From Paenibacillus amylolyticus (GTDB lineage Bacteria; Bacillota; Bacilli; Paenibacillales; Paenibacillaceae), in the NCBI RefSeq assembly GCF_003719335.1, contig NZ_RIAS01000002.1:372001-436000 (forward strand): a DNA stretch of 64,000 nucleotides, given 5' to 3'. How positions within the stretch are numbered: the stretch's first letter is position 1; each line of letters opens with the position of its first letter. The notes under the pieces are model-generated. The model did not search any database, had not been told where the DNA came from, and saw only the letters and a list, made by a program, of their open reading frames with translations. The translations under genes and the position numbers were made by a program. Of the stretch, positions 53,131 to 62,529 are shown piece after piece.

Positions 53131-53559
53131 ATGAGAACATACCAACTAACCCAATCCATCGCAAGCACGCTTACACAACATTTCCCTAACATTCCTATCC
53201 AACCTGCAAATGGTGGTACCGTACCTGTTACAGACTCTAAAGCTGGCCTAACCTACCGTCTACTTGCTGCCAAACTCACTCGTGAGCGCAGTGATCGATT
53301 CGTGCAATCTCACATCTACGAGATTCGGTGGCTGGATGGGAGCAACATTCCCGAAGACTTGCCAGACAAGCTCTTTGAAGCACTGGAAACAATCGAAGTG
53401 GAAGGTACGCCCTATCGGGCAACGGAGCTGCGATGGAAAGCGTGGGGAGAGACGCCCAAACTATGGGTGTATTACACGATGCGAACCACCAAAGTGTCGG
53501 AGTCCTCCGGTCCAATGAAGCAGCTGGAACAACGACCAACTGCTTTGAAATCATCATAG
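53131..53559 (+). CDS. Phage tail terminator protein (module 2)
   Basis: 142 residues. YQLTQSIASTLTQHFPNIPIQPANGGTVPV and the later RSDRFVQSHIYEIRWLDGSNI with ELRWKAWGETPKLWVYYTMRT mark the phage tail-terminator family. It caps the tail tube. AAGGAGG precedes by 7 nt. It is the first gene of module 2, only 35 bp behind the HhH gene, so both modules probably share a transcript. Confidence 0.8.
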   Translation: MRTYQLTQSIASTLTQHFPNIPIQPANGGTVPVTDSKAGLTYRLLAAKLTRERSDRFVQSHIYEIRWLDGSNIPEDLPDKLFEALETIEVEGTPYRATELRWKAWGETPKLWVYYTMRTTKVSESSGPMKQLEQRPTALKSS

Positions 53560-53589
53560 CAAAATGAACTTATTTTAGGGGGACTTATT

Positions 53590-53835
53590 ATGAGAGGAAT
53601 AGGAGGCGCACTTTCGATGTTTACCAAGAAAGAATCAACAAATCGAGAGAACCATGAAGAAAAAGAACAGCAGCATAACGATACCCAATACATGAAAGAA
53701 CAGTTTGCCGAAGCCCGGCAGTTTAGCCGGTTGGAAAAAGATATTTTGGCAGCCGTTCTATCGGAAGAGAAAACGTACACCGTGCTAGAGGCACAGCAAC
53801 AGATCCAACAATTTATGAATGAGGAGGCACAATAA
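53590..53835 (+). CDS. Small pre-sheath tail protein (module 2)
   Basis: 81 residues, highly charged (ENHEEKEQQHNDTQYMKEQF) with a C-terminal helix VLEAQQQIQQFMNEEAQ that matches the EAQxxIxxF end of the module 1 protein. ATG 53590 (GGGGGA upstream) and ATG 53617 (AGGAGG upstream) are both possible. It overlaps the sheath start. Confidence 0.65.
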   Translation: MRGIGGALSMFTKKESTNRENHEEKEQQHNDTQYMKEQFAEARQFSRLEKDILAAVLSEEKTYTVLEAQQQIQQFMNEEAQ

Positions 53836-55151
53836 TGGCTGGAGGAACATGGACAACTCAAAATAAGGTACGCCCCGGCGTATATATGAACTTTGCATCA
53901 GATGGCACTTTACCGGGAACGGTTGGAGAGCGAGGAACGGTGGCTTTGGCACTTCCCATGTCATGGGGGCAAGCTAATACGATCCTGACGGTACAGGCAG
54001 GTGAAGATGTACAGGCCAAGCTCGGTTATGACTGGACAGCACCACAATTGTTGCTGATTCGTGAAGCGTTGAAACGTGCACAGACCCTACTTTTATATCG
54101 TCTTAATGCAGGAACGAAAGCCAAGGCCACATTGGACAACCTTACAGTAACTGCTCAGCATGGCGGTGTACGAGGGAATGATCTGGCGATTGTCATTTCC
54201 GCAAATATGAATGAGCCGGAACAATTTGATGTATTTACATTGCTGGCAGGCAAAGAAGTGCACAAACAGACGGTGTCCGACATCGGTCAACTGCAATCCA
54301 ATGCATTTATCACCTTCACTGGCGAAGGCACACTTACGAATACGGCTGCTCTTCCGCTAACAGGAGGTAATGATGGTACATCTATCAACCAGGAGCATGC
54401 CGATTTCCTGAGCAAACTGGAAGTACTTGATTTCAATACGGTTGGCCTGATCTCGGATGATGCAACACTGAAGTCTGTTTACACTGCATATATCAAGCGT
54501 CTGCGCGATATTGAGGGCAAGAAGGTACAACTGGTGCTCTCTAACTATCCAGCAGCGGATCATGAAGGTGTCATTAGTGTGAAAAATGGAGTTGTGCTTG
54601 CGGACGGTACCGCCCTTACACCGAAACAAACGGTAGCTTGGACTGCCGGTGCAACAGCAGGGGCTAACCTGAACGAATCTCTAACCTTCCGTGCGTATGA
54701 CGATGCTGTGGATGTAAACGGACGGTTGACACACACCGAGACAGAGGCGGCACTGCGGAGCGGCGAGTTTGTATTTACAGCGAGCAGCAACCGTGCGCTG
54801 GTTGAGCAGGATGTGAACACATTCCGTTCCGTAACCCCGGATAAGGCACGTCATTTTGCCAAAAACCGTGTGGTGCGTGTTCTGGATGGTATCGCTAACG
54901 ACATGAAACGTATTTTCGAATCCTACTATATCGGCAAAGTAAACAACAACGAGGACGGACGCAGCCTGTTCCGCTCCCAATGTGTTACCTATCTGAAGCA
55001 GCTTCAGGATATTGGAGCGATTCAGAATTTTGACTCCAAAACGGATATTACCGTGCTACCGGGCAGTGAAACCGACAGTATTTTGATTGAAGTGCAGGTA
55101 CAACCTGTGGATTCCGTTGAAAAAGTATACATGAAAGTGAAGGTGGTTTAA
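53835..55151 (+). CDS. Contractile tail sheath protein, XkdK-like (module 2)
   Basis: 438 residues; opens MAGGTWTTQNKVRPGVYMNF like sheath 1. The middle AQHGGVRGNDLAIVISANMN and the end RHFAKNRVVRVLDGIANDMKRIFESYYIGKVNNNEDGRSLFRSQ are conserved sheath parts. About 50 residues shorter than sheath 1 and clearly diverged, so this is not a recent copy. Confidence 0.93.
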   Translation: MAGGTWTTQNKVRPGVYMNFASDGTLPGTVGERGTVALALPMSWGQANTILTVQAGEDVQAKLGYDWTAPQLLLIREALKRAQTLLLYRLNAGTKAKATLDNLTVTAQHGGVRGNDLAIVISANMNEPEQFDVFTLLAGKEVHKQTVSDIGQLQSNAFITFTGEGTLTNTAALPLTGGNDGTSINQEHADFLSKLEVLDFNTVGLISDDATLKSVYTAYIKRLRDIEGKKVQLVLSNYPAADHEGVISVKNGVVLADGTALTPKQTVAWTAGATAGANLNESLTFRAYDDAVDVNGRLTHTETEAALRSGEFVFTASSNRALVEQDVNTFRSVTPDKARHFAKNRVVRVLDGIANDMKRIFESYYIGKVNNNEDGRSLFRSQCVTYLKQLQDIGAIQNFDSKTDITVLPGSETDSILIEVQVQPVDSVEKVYMKVKVV

Positions 55152-55152
55152 G

Positions 55153-55611
55153 ATGGCATTTTTGAAAGCAAGCGACACGATTTCCGGCCAAGAGGGCCGT
55201 GCATATGCAACCATTAACGGACAGACGGAAGAAATGTTCTACGTGAAGACACTGGAAGCAACGGTGGAGAAGCAAAAAGCAGAGGTTAAAACATTGGGTC
55301 GCCGCGGCGTGCAGCACAAAGCAACAGGCTGGTCCGGTTCAGGTTCCATGACGATTTTCTATACAACTTCCCGTTTCCGCGAGCTGATGCTTCAGTACAT
55401 GCAAAATGGCGTGGATACCTACTTCGACATTGAAGTGACCAACGAAGACCCATCGTCCACCATTGGTAAACAGACTGTGACCCTCAAAGGTGTTAACCTG
55501 GACAGTGTAATCATGGCATCCCTGGATACCGAAGCCGAGGCGCTGGAGGAAGAAGTGAGCTTTACGTTTGAAGATGTGGATATGCCTGTATCCTTTAATC
55601 TTCCGAAATAA
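55153..55611 (+). CDS. Tail tube protein, XkdM-like (module 2)
   Basis: 152 residues. AFLKASDTISGQEGRAYATINGQTEEM, then KQKAEVKTLGRRGVQHKATGWSGSGSMTIFYTTSRFREL, are typical of the tube family; the end is FTFEDVDMPVSFNLP. It begins one base after the sheath stop. Beyond it, a GC-rich hairpin at 55788-55815 without a T-run precedes the chaperone gene. Confidence 0.93.
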   Translation: MAFLKASDTISGQEGRAYATINGQTEEMFYVKTLEATVEKQKAEVKTLGRRGVQHKATGWSGSGSMTIFYTTSRFRELMLQYMQNGVDTYFDIEVTNEDPSSTIGKQTVTLKGVNLDSVIMASLDTEAEALEEEVSFTFEDVDMPVSFNLPK

Positions 55612-55838
55612 GTGATACATGTGTTTAGCGCGTAAACCAAGATAAACAATAAATAGTCGAGCATCGGTTTTGTAAAAGAAACCAGTTCAACTTGCCTGTG
55701 TTACGGGCTATTTGATGTGTCCAAGTTTTTCAGGCAGTCGCTCTGAACATACCGAGCTTTGCTTGTAAATAACCCAGTATAAATGCTCTTCGCCGCTCTA
55801 TGCGGCGGGGAGCCCTAACTTAAGAGGAGGAACTAAAC

Positions 55839-56261
55839 ATGAGTGGATTGAGTATGTTTTTTGCACAAAACGCGGTAGCAGATACAACGGAGGAATTTAT
55901 CGTCTCATCTCGCTTCAAAGATGACAAAGGTGCACCGGTAGCATGGAAATTGCGCAGCATGACCGAGGACGAGAACCAGGAATGCCGCAAGGCAGCTACC
56001 CGCAAAATCAAGGGCAAGAATGGTGTCTACACTCCTGACATTGATGCCAATGATTACATGGCTCGTCTGATGACGGCAAGCGTGGTATACCCGGATTTGA
56101 AAAACACCGAATTGCAGCGCTCCTACGGCGTAATGGGTGCAGAGTCACTTTTGCGAAAAATGCTGTTGCCTGGGGAATTTGCTTCACTCGGTGAACAGGT
56201 ACAGAAGCTGAATGGCTTTAATCAGGACATGAACGAACTGGTGGATGACGTAAAAAACTAA
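55839..56261 (+). CDS. Tail assembly chaperone, XkdN-like, short form (module 2)
   Basis: 140 residues of the XkdN family (FFAQNAVADTTEEFIVSSRFKDDKGAPVAWKLRSMTEDENQECRK split over the first 60 residues, and the end LRKMLLPGEFASLGEQVQKL). The final codons GTA AAA AAC TAA contain the slippery heptamer A AAA AAC (56252-56258) just before the stop, exactly as in module 1. AGAGGAGG precedes the ATG. Confidence 0.93.
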   Translation: MSGLSMFFAQNAVADTTEEFIVSSRFKDDKGAPVAWKLRSMTEDENQECRKAATRKIKGKNGVYTPDIDANDYMARLMTASVVYPDLKNTELQRSYGVMGAESLLRKMLLPGEFASLGEQVQKLNGFNQDMNELVDDVKN

Positions 56262-56440
56262 TCAAAGAGGGCGATTCCGAAGCCAATCTGGCTTATTACG
56301 CTCTCCATGAATTAAAGATTTTGCCGCATGAGCTAATGGCCTTCTCCATGCGAGAACGGGCAGCGATCTATGCGATGATCCAGGTTAGGGTGGAGGAAGA
56401 GAAGAAAGAGCGGGCGAGAAGCCGCACGCGGAAGAAATAA
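56258..56440 (+). CDS. -1 frameshift extension of the tail assembly chaperone (module 2)
   Basis: After a -1 slip the frame stays open for 60 codons: LIKEGDSEANLAYYALHELK, then ILPHELMAFSMRERAAIYAMIQ and a basic tail ending SRTRKK. The composition is clearly protein-like and it has no ribosome binding site of its own. Together with the short form it gives a 200-residue GT-type chaperone for the tape measure. Confidence 0.85.
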   Translation, partial: LIKEGDSEANLAYYALHELKILPHELMAFSMRERAAIYAMIQVRVEEEKKERARSRTRKK

Positions 56441-56460
56441 TGAAGGAAGGAGGGGAATGA

Positions 56461-58539
56461 ATGTCGGGCACAAGCATAACGGTAATCAATCCTCCGACGA
56501 TTAATAATCTGATCAATAATTTGAATCTGGTCCAATTGAAAACGACAGAAATTATCAATAATTTCAACCAGATGAATCAAATTAACTTGAATCAGTTTAA
56601 TCAAACCAATATTGCCAATCACTTTAATCAAGTGAATCAGCAGATGAATGTTACCATTAACTTGATGGAAAAGTTGGAGGATACAGCTGATGATACAACG
56701 GATAAACTCGGAGATAACTTAAGTAAGCTCTCCAAGTGGCTGCAAATGATAAAGTCGGCTGGAACCATCGTGTTAAAAGCGGCGGCTGAAGAAGAAGACT
56801 TTAAATATCGTTATATGGTTGCTGCTCAAGATCCGGTAGTTGGTGAAGGGATTTATCATAAATTCCGAGATCAGGCTTCTAAAAAAGGCCAAGATGTGAA
56901 TGATTCGCTTAAGGCTTCCCTTGGTTATTTGCCAATGGCACAGAATGCAGGACAAGTAGAGCAGTTAAATGACCTTGCCGAACGTTTAAGTATGTTGTCA
57001 CCAGATGGCAAAAGTCTGTCTGATGCTTCTGGAGCAATCCTTAGTGCAATGAATGGAGAAAACAAGGACTTGTCTAGTCAGTTCGGTATCTCCGAGAGTG
57101 CATTGAGTGGTGCAGGTTTGGAAGGATTTATTCAAACGAAAGATTTGGATGGCTTTATCCAGGGCCTGCAATTGGTTCTTGAAATGCAAGGGTATACTCA
57201 AGAAGCATTTGATACGATGCTGGATTCTCCATTGCAAAAATGGACCGCTCTTGTGAACCAGTTCAATAGCATCCTGGCTGAGGTCGGTACAAAAGCGTTG
57301 GAGGTACTTTCTCCAGTACTTGATCGACTGAACGAAGCGATGAGCTCAGGACAGTTCAGCGGTTTTATTGAATGGATTAGTGGAGCATTTGCGATCATCG
57401 CTCAGGTCATCGCCTTTATTGTGGATGGATTCATAAATTTCGCCACAGCTGTGCAAGAAAACTGGGATATTATTGCGCCTATTTTGACAGCTATTGCTGT
57501 AGTTCTGCTAGGTAAACTTATTATTACACTCGGTGTTGTTATAGCTCAGTTTTTTATGTTGGCAGCAGCTAATTGGCCTATATTACTTGTAATCGGCGCT
57601 ATTGCAGTACTTATCTATATTTTGCAAGCGTGTGGATTCACCGCTGGAGATATGGTCGGCACAATAATTGGTTACTTTTATATGGTCTATGAGCATATGA
57701 AATCAATTTTCGCATCTATTCTGAATTATTTTATATCTTGGGCCGAGTTCGTCATTAATGTTTTCAAAGATCCGACTTATGCTTTCAAAAAGTTGTTTGC
57801 TGACATGGGGCTTATTGTTTTACAAATCTTATACAACATAACAAAAGGGGTAGAAGATTTCGCAATAGGATTCAAGGATCAAATCAATTGGATAATTGAG
57901 GGCATTAATAAGATTATACCTTACCTGAATAAAATTTTTGGTACAGACTGGGGGGGAATTGAACTTGTATCAGATGCTAATATTCACTCGATGAGTGAGA
58001 AGATCAAAGGACTAATGAATGATCTTGAAGCGAGTGTTCCTGAGAGTAAAGAAGATGTTGTTAAATTATGGAGAATGGATGCGTCAGCAGATTTTAAGAC
58101 CTCATTTGACCAAGGGTTTAAGAAAGGCCATGACTTGGTGGCTAACACTAAAAATCCATTTTCCCAAACTTCTGATGAATTGCCCGGGGGCTTTGGCAAG
58201 GACTTTAAACCAAAAATACCTCCCATGCCATCGATGCCAACGACACCTGCTCCCGCCAACATGAACAATATGAGTAATCTCAACAAGATTAACAATATCG
58301 GACAGGTGGACAAAATCGGTGATGTGGATGGCACGGTGGATGTAACGAGTGAGGATCTGAAACTGATGCGTGAGCTTGCCGAGATGCAGGCCATTCAGCG
58401 CTTCGTCAGTCTGACGCCAACGGTGCAGGTGACGACAGGCGATATCAATAGCGGACATGATGTGGACAGTATCATTAGCAAAATTACCGAAGAAATGAAC
58501 AGTCAGATCGTCTCCAATGCCCAGGGGGTGTATGGATAA
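56461..58539 (+). CDS. Tape measure protein (module 2)
   Basis: 692 residues. The first 65 residues are extremely Asn-rich (INPPTINNLINNLNLVQLK and similar). A helical middle follows, with hydrophobic segments at about 305-330 (SGAFAIIAQVIAFIVDGFIN) and 338-405 (PILTAIAVVLLGKLIITLGV and IGAIAVLIYILQACGF), the membrane-active part. A second Asn-rich/Met-rich linker (ANMNNMSNLNKINNIGQ) precedes the C-terminal end. No lytic domain seen. Markedly AT-rich in its first two thirds. ATG 56461 is preceded by GGAAGGAGG. Confidence 0.88.
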   Translation: MSGTSITVINPPTINNLINNLNLVQLKTTEIINNFNQMNQINLNQFNQTNIANHFNQVNQQMNVTINLMEKLEDTADDTTDKLGDNLSKLSKWLQMIKSAGTIVLKAAAEEEDFKYRYMVAAQDPVVGEGIYHKFRDQASKKGQDVNDSLKASLGYLPMAQNAGQVEQLNDLAERLSMLSPDGKSLSDASGAILSAMNGENKDLSSQFGISESALSGAGLEGFIQTKDLDGFIQGLQLVLEMQGYTQEAFDTMLDSPLQKWTALVNQFNSILAEVGTKALEVLSPVLDRLNEAMSSGQFSGFIEWISGAFAIIAQVIAFIVDGFINFATAVQENWDIIAPILTAIAVVLLGKLIITLGVVIAQFFMLAAANWPILLVIGAIAVLIYILQACGFTAGDMVGTIIGYFYMVYEHMKSIFASILNYFISWAEFVINVFKDPTYAFKKLFADMGLIVLQILYNITKGVEDFAIGFKDQINWIIEGINKIIPYLNKIFGTDWGGIELVSDANIHSMSEKIKGLMNDLEASVPESKEDVVKLWRMDASADFKTSFDQGFKKGHDLVANTKNPFSQTSDELPGGFGKDFKPKIPPMPSMPTTPAPANMNNMSNLNKINNIGQVDKIGDVDGTVDVTSEDLKLMRELAEMQAIQRFVSLTPTVQVTTGDINSGHDVDSIISKITEEMNSQIVSNAQGVYG

Positions 58540-59238
58540 GTGAGCTATTCGATACAGCTTAGCTTCAACAATCGCGCGGAATATATTTATTTCCCGGTTA
58601 TACCGGAGAGTATTGAGTTTTCAGATGCAGGGGACGGAAGCACGTTTAACGTTAGTCGTCTAGGGGAGATCAATGTGATTAAGTCCCCCAAACTACGCGA
58701 AGTCAGCTTCAGTGGCATTTTTCCGGCAGATTACAGTCCATACCATTACAAATATGACGCAACAGACCTGAATGCAAAGAATGAGTTTTACCGTGACCCG
58801 TATGAGTACGTGAGAGTTATTATCCGCTGGATGCAGACAGGGCGTCCCGTCAGGCTAATCTTTTCCAGTGCAAGATACACGGTCAACATGGCCGTCTCCA
58901 TTGAGAGCTTCGATTGGAAGGAGACAGCGGGTACGGTGGGCGACGTGCAATATGATATCAAGCTGAAGCAGTATGTTTTTTATGCTGCCCAAAAAGTAGT
59001 ACCACTGAAGAACAGTCAGAACAAGGCTGATGCTTCAAAAACGAAAACCAAAGCTTCCCGGCCGGATGAAAAAGTAAAACCCAAGACCGTCACGCTGAAA
59101 GCCGGAGACTCCTTATGGTCTGTTGCCAAAGCTCATCTGGGTGATGGAGCACGCTGGAAAGAGTTGCAGAAGCTGAATGGCATCAAAGACGCACAGCTCA
59201 AGAAGCTGCCCGTTGGACTTGTCATCAAGCTTCCGTGA
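58540..59238 (+). CDS. LysM-containing baseplate/tail protein, XkdP-like (module 2)
   Basis: 232 residues with GTG start directly after the tape measure stop (AGGGGGTG upstream). Phage part to about 150 (IQLSFNNRAEYIYFPVIPESIEF, and EVSFSGIFPADYSPYHY), a Lys-rich linker, then LysM at about 185-232 (VTLKAGDSLWSVAKAHLGDG, ending LPVGLVIKLP). The same role is expected as for the module 1 copy. Confidence 0.92.
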   Translation: MSYSIQLSFNNRAEYIYFPVIPESIEFSDAGDGSTFNVSRLGEINVIKSPKLREVSFSGIFPADYSPYHYKYDATDLNAKNEFYRDPYEYVRVIIRWMQTGRPVRLIFSSARYTVNMAVSIESFDWKETAGTVGDVQYDIKLKQYVFYAAQKVVPLKNSQNKADASKTKTKASRPDEKVKPKTVTLKAGDSLWSVAKAHLGDGARWKELQKLNGIKDAQLKKLPVGLVIKLP

Positions 59239-59251
59239 AAGGAGAGACGAT

Positions 59252-60262
59252 ATGCAGCAGGAGATCCATCTGGACAACAGACAGATCATTGAGAAGGAGC
59301 AACTATTGCTGGATGACAAACAGGGGAACATCTGGGACATCAGCGACATTGCTGGCGAGATTACGTACAAAACTTCACGTATCGGCAAGCCATCCTCTCT
59401 CGAATTCACGTTGATTAAGGGCAGCTTGTTTCAGCATCGAAAGTTTAGCTATGAGAATGGTTATGTAGTGAGGTACACTCATGGAAAACAGGGAATATTT
59501 TACGGATATATCTTTTCTGTCGACAGCGGCAAGGACGAAAAAGTAAAGATCAAAGCCTATGACCAGACACGATATCTAACCGCAAATCAGACGTATCAGT
59601 TTGTTAACGCAACAGTAGCGGATGTCATCAAGCGGATTGCGACGGATTTCCAGTTGAAAACGGGGGATTTGAAGCAGCCAAGTTATGCCATTCCACGAAT
59701 GCTTTTCGATAATAAAAAGCTGATTGACATGATCTGTGAAGCGTTGGATCGGACGCTGATTTATGGCGGCACAAATTATATCTTTTATGATGATTTCGGC
59801 AAACTTGTCCTTCGTGATGTCGAAGAGATGCCCTATGGCTTTGTTATCGGGGATCATAGTCTGCTGACGGACTACAGCTATACACGGTCGATCGACGACC
59901 AGACTTATAACAAGATCAAGTTATACCGGGATAACAAGGATACAGGCAAACGGGAGACGTTTGTGCATCAGAATTCAAGCAGCATCCGTCAATGGGGGCT
60001 GCTTTTTTTGTACCAAAAAGCGGACGATGGTCTGAATAAAGGTCAAATTGATAACATGCTGAAAACGCTGATGACCTTGCGTAACCGGGAGACACAGAAG
60101 TTAAAGGTGGATGCCCTTGGCGATTTCAAGGTGAGAGCCGGGAGTTTTGTCAATATTCAGATCGATGAATTGAAGATCAATCAATATTTTCTGGTGGACG
60201 AGTGCACGCACAAGATACAGGGGGGTGTGCACACCATGTCCCTGGATTTGAAGGTGGTGTAG
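59252..60262 (+). CDS. Baseplate hub protein, XkdQ-like (module 2)
   Basis: 336 residues (start MQQEIHLDNRQIIEKEQLL behind AAAGGAG; the longer frame from 59177 overlaps the LysM gene and lacks a site). FDNKKLIDMICEALDRTLIYGG and the end INQYFLVDECTHKIQGGVHTMSLDLKVV are typical of the hub family. The counterpart in module 1 is about the same length. Confidence 0.9.
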   Translation: MQQEIHLDNRQIIEKEQLLLDDKQGNIWDISDIAGEITYKTSRIGKPSSLEFTLIKGSLFQHRKFSYENGYVVRYTHGKQGIFYGYIFSVDSGKDEKVKIKAYDQTRYLTANQTYQFVNATVADVIKRIATDFQLKTGDLKQPSYAIPRMLFDNKKLIDMICEALDRTLIYGGTNYIFYDDFGKLVLRDVEEMPYGFVIGDHSLLTDYSYTRSIDDQTYNKIKLYRDNKDTGKRETFVHQNSSSIRQWGLLFLYQKADDGLNKGQIDNMLKTLMTLRNRETQKLKVDALGDFKVRAGSFVNIQIDELKINQYFLVDECTHKIQGGVHTMSLDLKVV

Positions 60263-60268
60263 CCATTT

Positions 60269-60526
60269 ATGATGCTTGATGTGATTAAAAAGGCGGCAAT
60301 AGCCGCCGTAGATGCCAAATCTCCCGTACAGATTATGTACGGAACTGTAACGAACACACAGCCTTTGGAGATTACCGTGGAACAGCGGCTTGCACTGAGT
60401 GATCCTTTTCTTGTACTCACAGAATCGGTGGCACAAAAAAACTGGACGATCGGTGAGTCGGCTTTATTACTTCGTGTGCAGGGCGGAGACAGTTATGTTG
60501 TACTGGATCGGCTGGTGAAGCCATGA
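60269..60526 (+). CDS. DUF2577 tail protein, XkdR-like (module 2)
   Basis: 85 residues: LDVIKKAAIAAVDAKSPVQIMYGTVTN, then ITVEQRLALSDPFLVL and a C-terminal GESALLLRVQGGDSYVVLDRL. This is the usual short DUF2577 form. It overlaps the next gene by 4 nt. Confidence 0.88.
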   Translation: MMLDVIKKAAIAAVDAKSPVQIMYGTVTNTQPLEITVEQRLALSDPFLVLTESVAQKNWTIGESALLLRVQGGDSYVVLDRLVKP

Positions 60527-60936
60527 TTCCACAAGGTTCTCAAATTGGAGAAGAAAATCAGGAAGAAGTTTCGGTGCTTCCTAGCCTGACCTATGTGTTG
60601 CAAGCATCTGGACAACGGATTGGCAGGCTTCAGTTGGAGGGAAAAGAAGCGGTTAAGCAAGCGGTATACAAAGCTTTATCGACACGTCGTTATGAACATT
60701 TGATCTATTCGCCTGATTATGGAATGGAATGGTCTTGGGAAGGCATTTCCGGGAGATCCATGGTTGAATCCGAACTGGAGCGCTGGATTCAGGAAGCATT
60801 GCTTCCAGACGACCGTATTTCGGAAGTAACCCAATTTGAGTACGCCCATGAGCCGGATGGCGTTAAGGTTTCTTTTACCGTGATAACGGATTTTGGTAAC
60901 TTCAGGCAAGAGACGGAGGTGAATATGAATGTATGA
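60523..60936 (+). CDS. DUF2634 baseplate protein, XkdS-like (module 2)
   Basis: 137 residues, gp25-like: KEAVKQAVYKALSTRRYEHLIYSPDYGMEW and LLPDDRISEVTQFEYAHEPDGVKVSFTV. Overlaps both neighbours, in the same order as module 1. Confidence 0.9.
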   Translation: MIPQGSQIGEENQEEVSVLPSLTYVLQASGQRIGRLQLEGKEAVKQAVYKALSTRRYEHLIYSPDYGMEWSWEGISGRSMVESELERWIQEALLPDDRISEVTQFEYAHEPDGVKVSFTVITDFGNFRQETEVNMNV

Positions 60937-61987
60937 ACAGGAGACATTTGAGGTCATTTTGAACCGGATGCTGGATAAAGTGCCCGATGGTGTCGATAAG
61001 CGGGAGGGCAGCATCATCTATGATGCCCTCGCGCCAGCAGCCGTGGAGATGGCCCAGATGTATATTGAGCTAGATACTAACGCCAATCTGAAGTTTGCTG
61101 ATACCGCTTCAGGTGAATATCTGGATCAGGCAGTAGCGTGGTCAGGTATTACTCGCAAGCCGCCTACGAAGGCGCGTTGGTCTGCAAGTTTTCAAGATCA
61201 AGAGGGCAAACCTGTGGAAATTCCATCAGAGAGTCGTTTTTCGACAGGAGAACGAGTTTATAGAGCGGTGGAGCGAATTACCGCAGGGAAATATGTGCTC
61301 GAATGTGAGATTGCTGGTGCGGAAGGTAACGAGTATACCGGGACACTGTTACCCATTGATTATATTGCAGGCCTGACCACCGCGGGATTAACCAAACTGC
61401 TTGTTCCAGGTGAAGACGAGGAGACGGATCAAGCTCTGTATGATCGTTATCAGGACAAAGTTTCCCGTCCGATCACAAGTGCCAACAAGTATCAGTATGA
61501 GCTGTGGGCGCGGGAGAATTCGGGAGTTGGCAAAGCGAAGGCCTTTCCGCTCTGGAATGGCCCCGGTACAGTCAAGGTGGCATTGTTGAACAATGAGATG
61601 CATGCTCCTGCGGAGGGAGTCATCGAGGCTGTGCAGCAATATATCGATCCTTCGCAGGATGGCATGGGGGAAGGGGCAGCGCCGATTGGCCCTATTGTCA
61701 CCGTCGTAGGGGCAGAAGAAGTTCCGATTCATATTGAGGTGCAGGTTACACTTGCTTCAGGATCAACATACGAGGGTGTGAAATCTTTGATTGAGACAGG
61801 GGTGACAGCGTATCTGAAAGAGTTGGCGTTTGCTGATCCGCTCGTTCGCTGGACACGGATTGCCAATGTCATTCTGGATATTCCGCCCGTAATCGATTAC
61901 AGCAATTTGCTGGTCAACGGCGGCATGTCCAATCTGGAGATTACACCGGGAGCTGTTGCTGTGCTTGGGACGGTGAAGGTGACGTGA
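60929..61987 (+). CDS. Baseplate J-like protein, XkdT (module 2)
   Basis: 352 residues. Opens YEQETFEVILNRMLDKVPDGVDKREGSIIYDALAP. The C-terminal half is strongly similar to the module 1 copy (GPGTVKVALL, DPSQDGMGEGAAPIGPIVTV, AYLKELAFADPLVRWTRIA, LDIPPVIDYSNLLVNGG). The N-terminal half is more diverged. Confidence 0.95.
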   Translation: MYEQETFEVILNRMLDKVPDGVDKREGSIIYDALAPAAVEMAQMYIELDTNANLKFADTASGEYLDQAVAWSGITRKPPTKARWSASFQDQEGKPVEIPSESRFSTGERVYRAVERITAGKYVLECEIAGAEGNEYTGTLLPIDYIAGLTTAGLTKLLVPGEDEETDQALYDRYQDKVSRPITSANKYQYELWARENSGVGKAKAFPLWNGPGTVKVALLNNEMHAPAEGVIEAVQQYIDPSQDGMGEGAAPIGPIVTVVGAEEVPIHIEVQVTLASGSTYEGVKSLIETGVTAYLKELAFADPLVRWTRIANVILDIPPVIDYSNLLVNGGMSNLEITPGAVAVLGTVKVT

Positions 61988-62529
61988 GTAAAGCAGATGT
62001 ACTGATGAACCTTTTGCCCCCGCTCTACGAAAATGTGCTGGAGATGCAGTTGCTGACACAGACGGAAGGGGCTGAACTAGATCAGCTTGCAGCCGATGTG
62101 GAAGATGTATTGCAGCAGTTTTACCCGGAATCCGCAACGTGGGCATTGGAGCGATATGAACAGGATTTGCAGATTCCGACCAATCGTGCCAAACCGGATG
62201 ATCAACGAAGGTCTGTCATCATCTCCAAAATGCGTGGTAGCGGTAAAGTTTCAGGCTCCATGCTCAAAAATGTAGCTCAGGCGTACGAAAACGGGGGCAT
62301 TGATGTATCCGTTAATCCAGGCGAGTATCGCATCTTGATCCGTTTTATCGATACATTGGGACTGCCACCTAATCTGAACGATCTAAAAGCAGCGATCGAA
62401 GATATTAAACCGGCTCACATGACCGTCGAGTACCGTTTGCGGTATCTGACCATTGCCGAGGTTGAAAGAATGACTCTGAGTGAGATGGAACAAACCCGGC
62501 AGGATAAATTAGCAGGAGGTGGAGCGTAA
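61984..62529 (+). CDS. DUF2313 baseplate protein, XkdU-like (module 2)
   Basis: 181 residues with GTG start overlapping the XkdT stop. LPPLYENVLEMQLLTQTEGAELDQLAADVEDVLQQF and the end GLPPNLNDLKAAIEDIKPAHMTVEYRLRYLT are typical. The stop overlaps the fibre start (TAATG). Confidence 0.92.
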   Translation: MSKADVLMNLLPPLYENVLEMQLLTQTEGAELDQLAADVEDVLQQFYPESATWALERYEQDLQIPTNRAKPDDQRRSVIISKMRGSGKVSGSMLKNVAQAYENGGIDVSVNPGEYRILIRFIDTLGLPPNLNDLKAAIEDIKPAHMTVEYRLRYLTIAEVERMTLSEMEQTRQDKLAGGGA

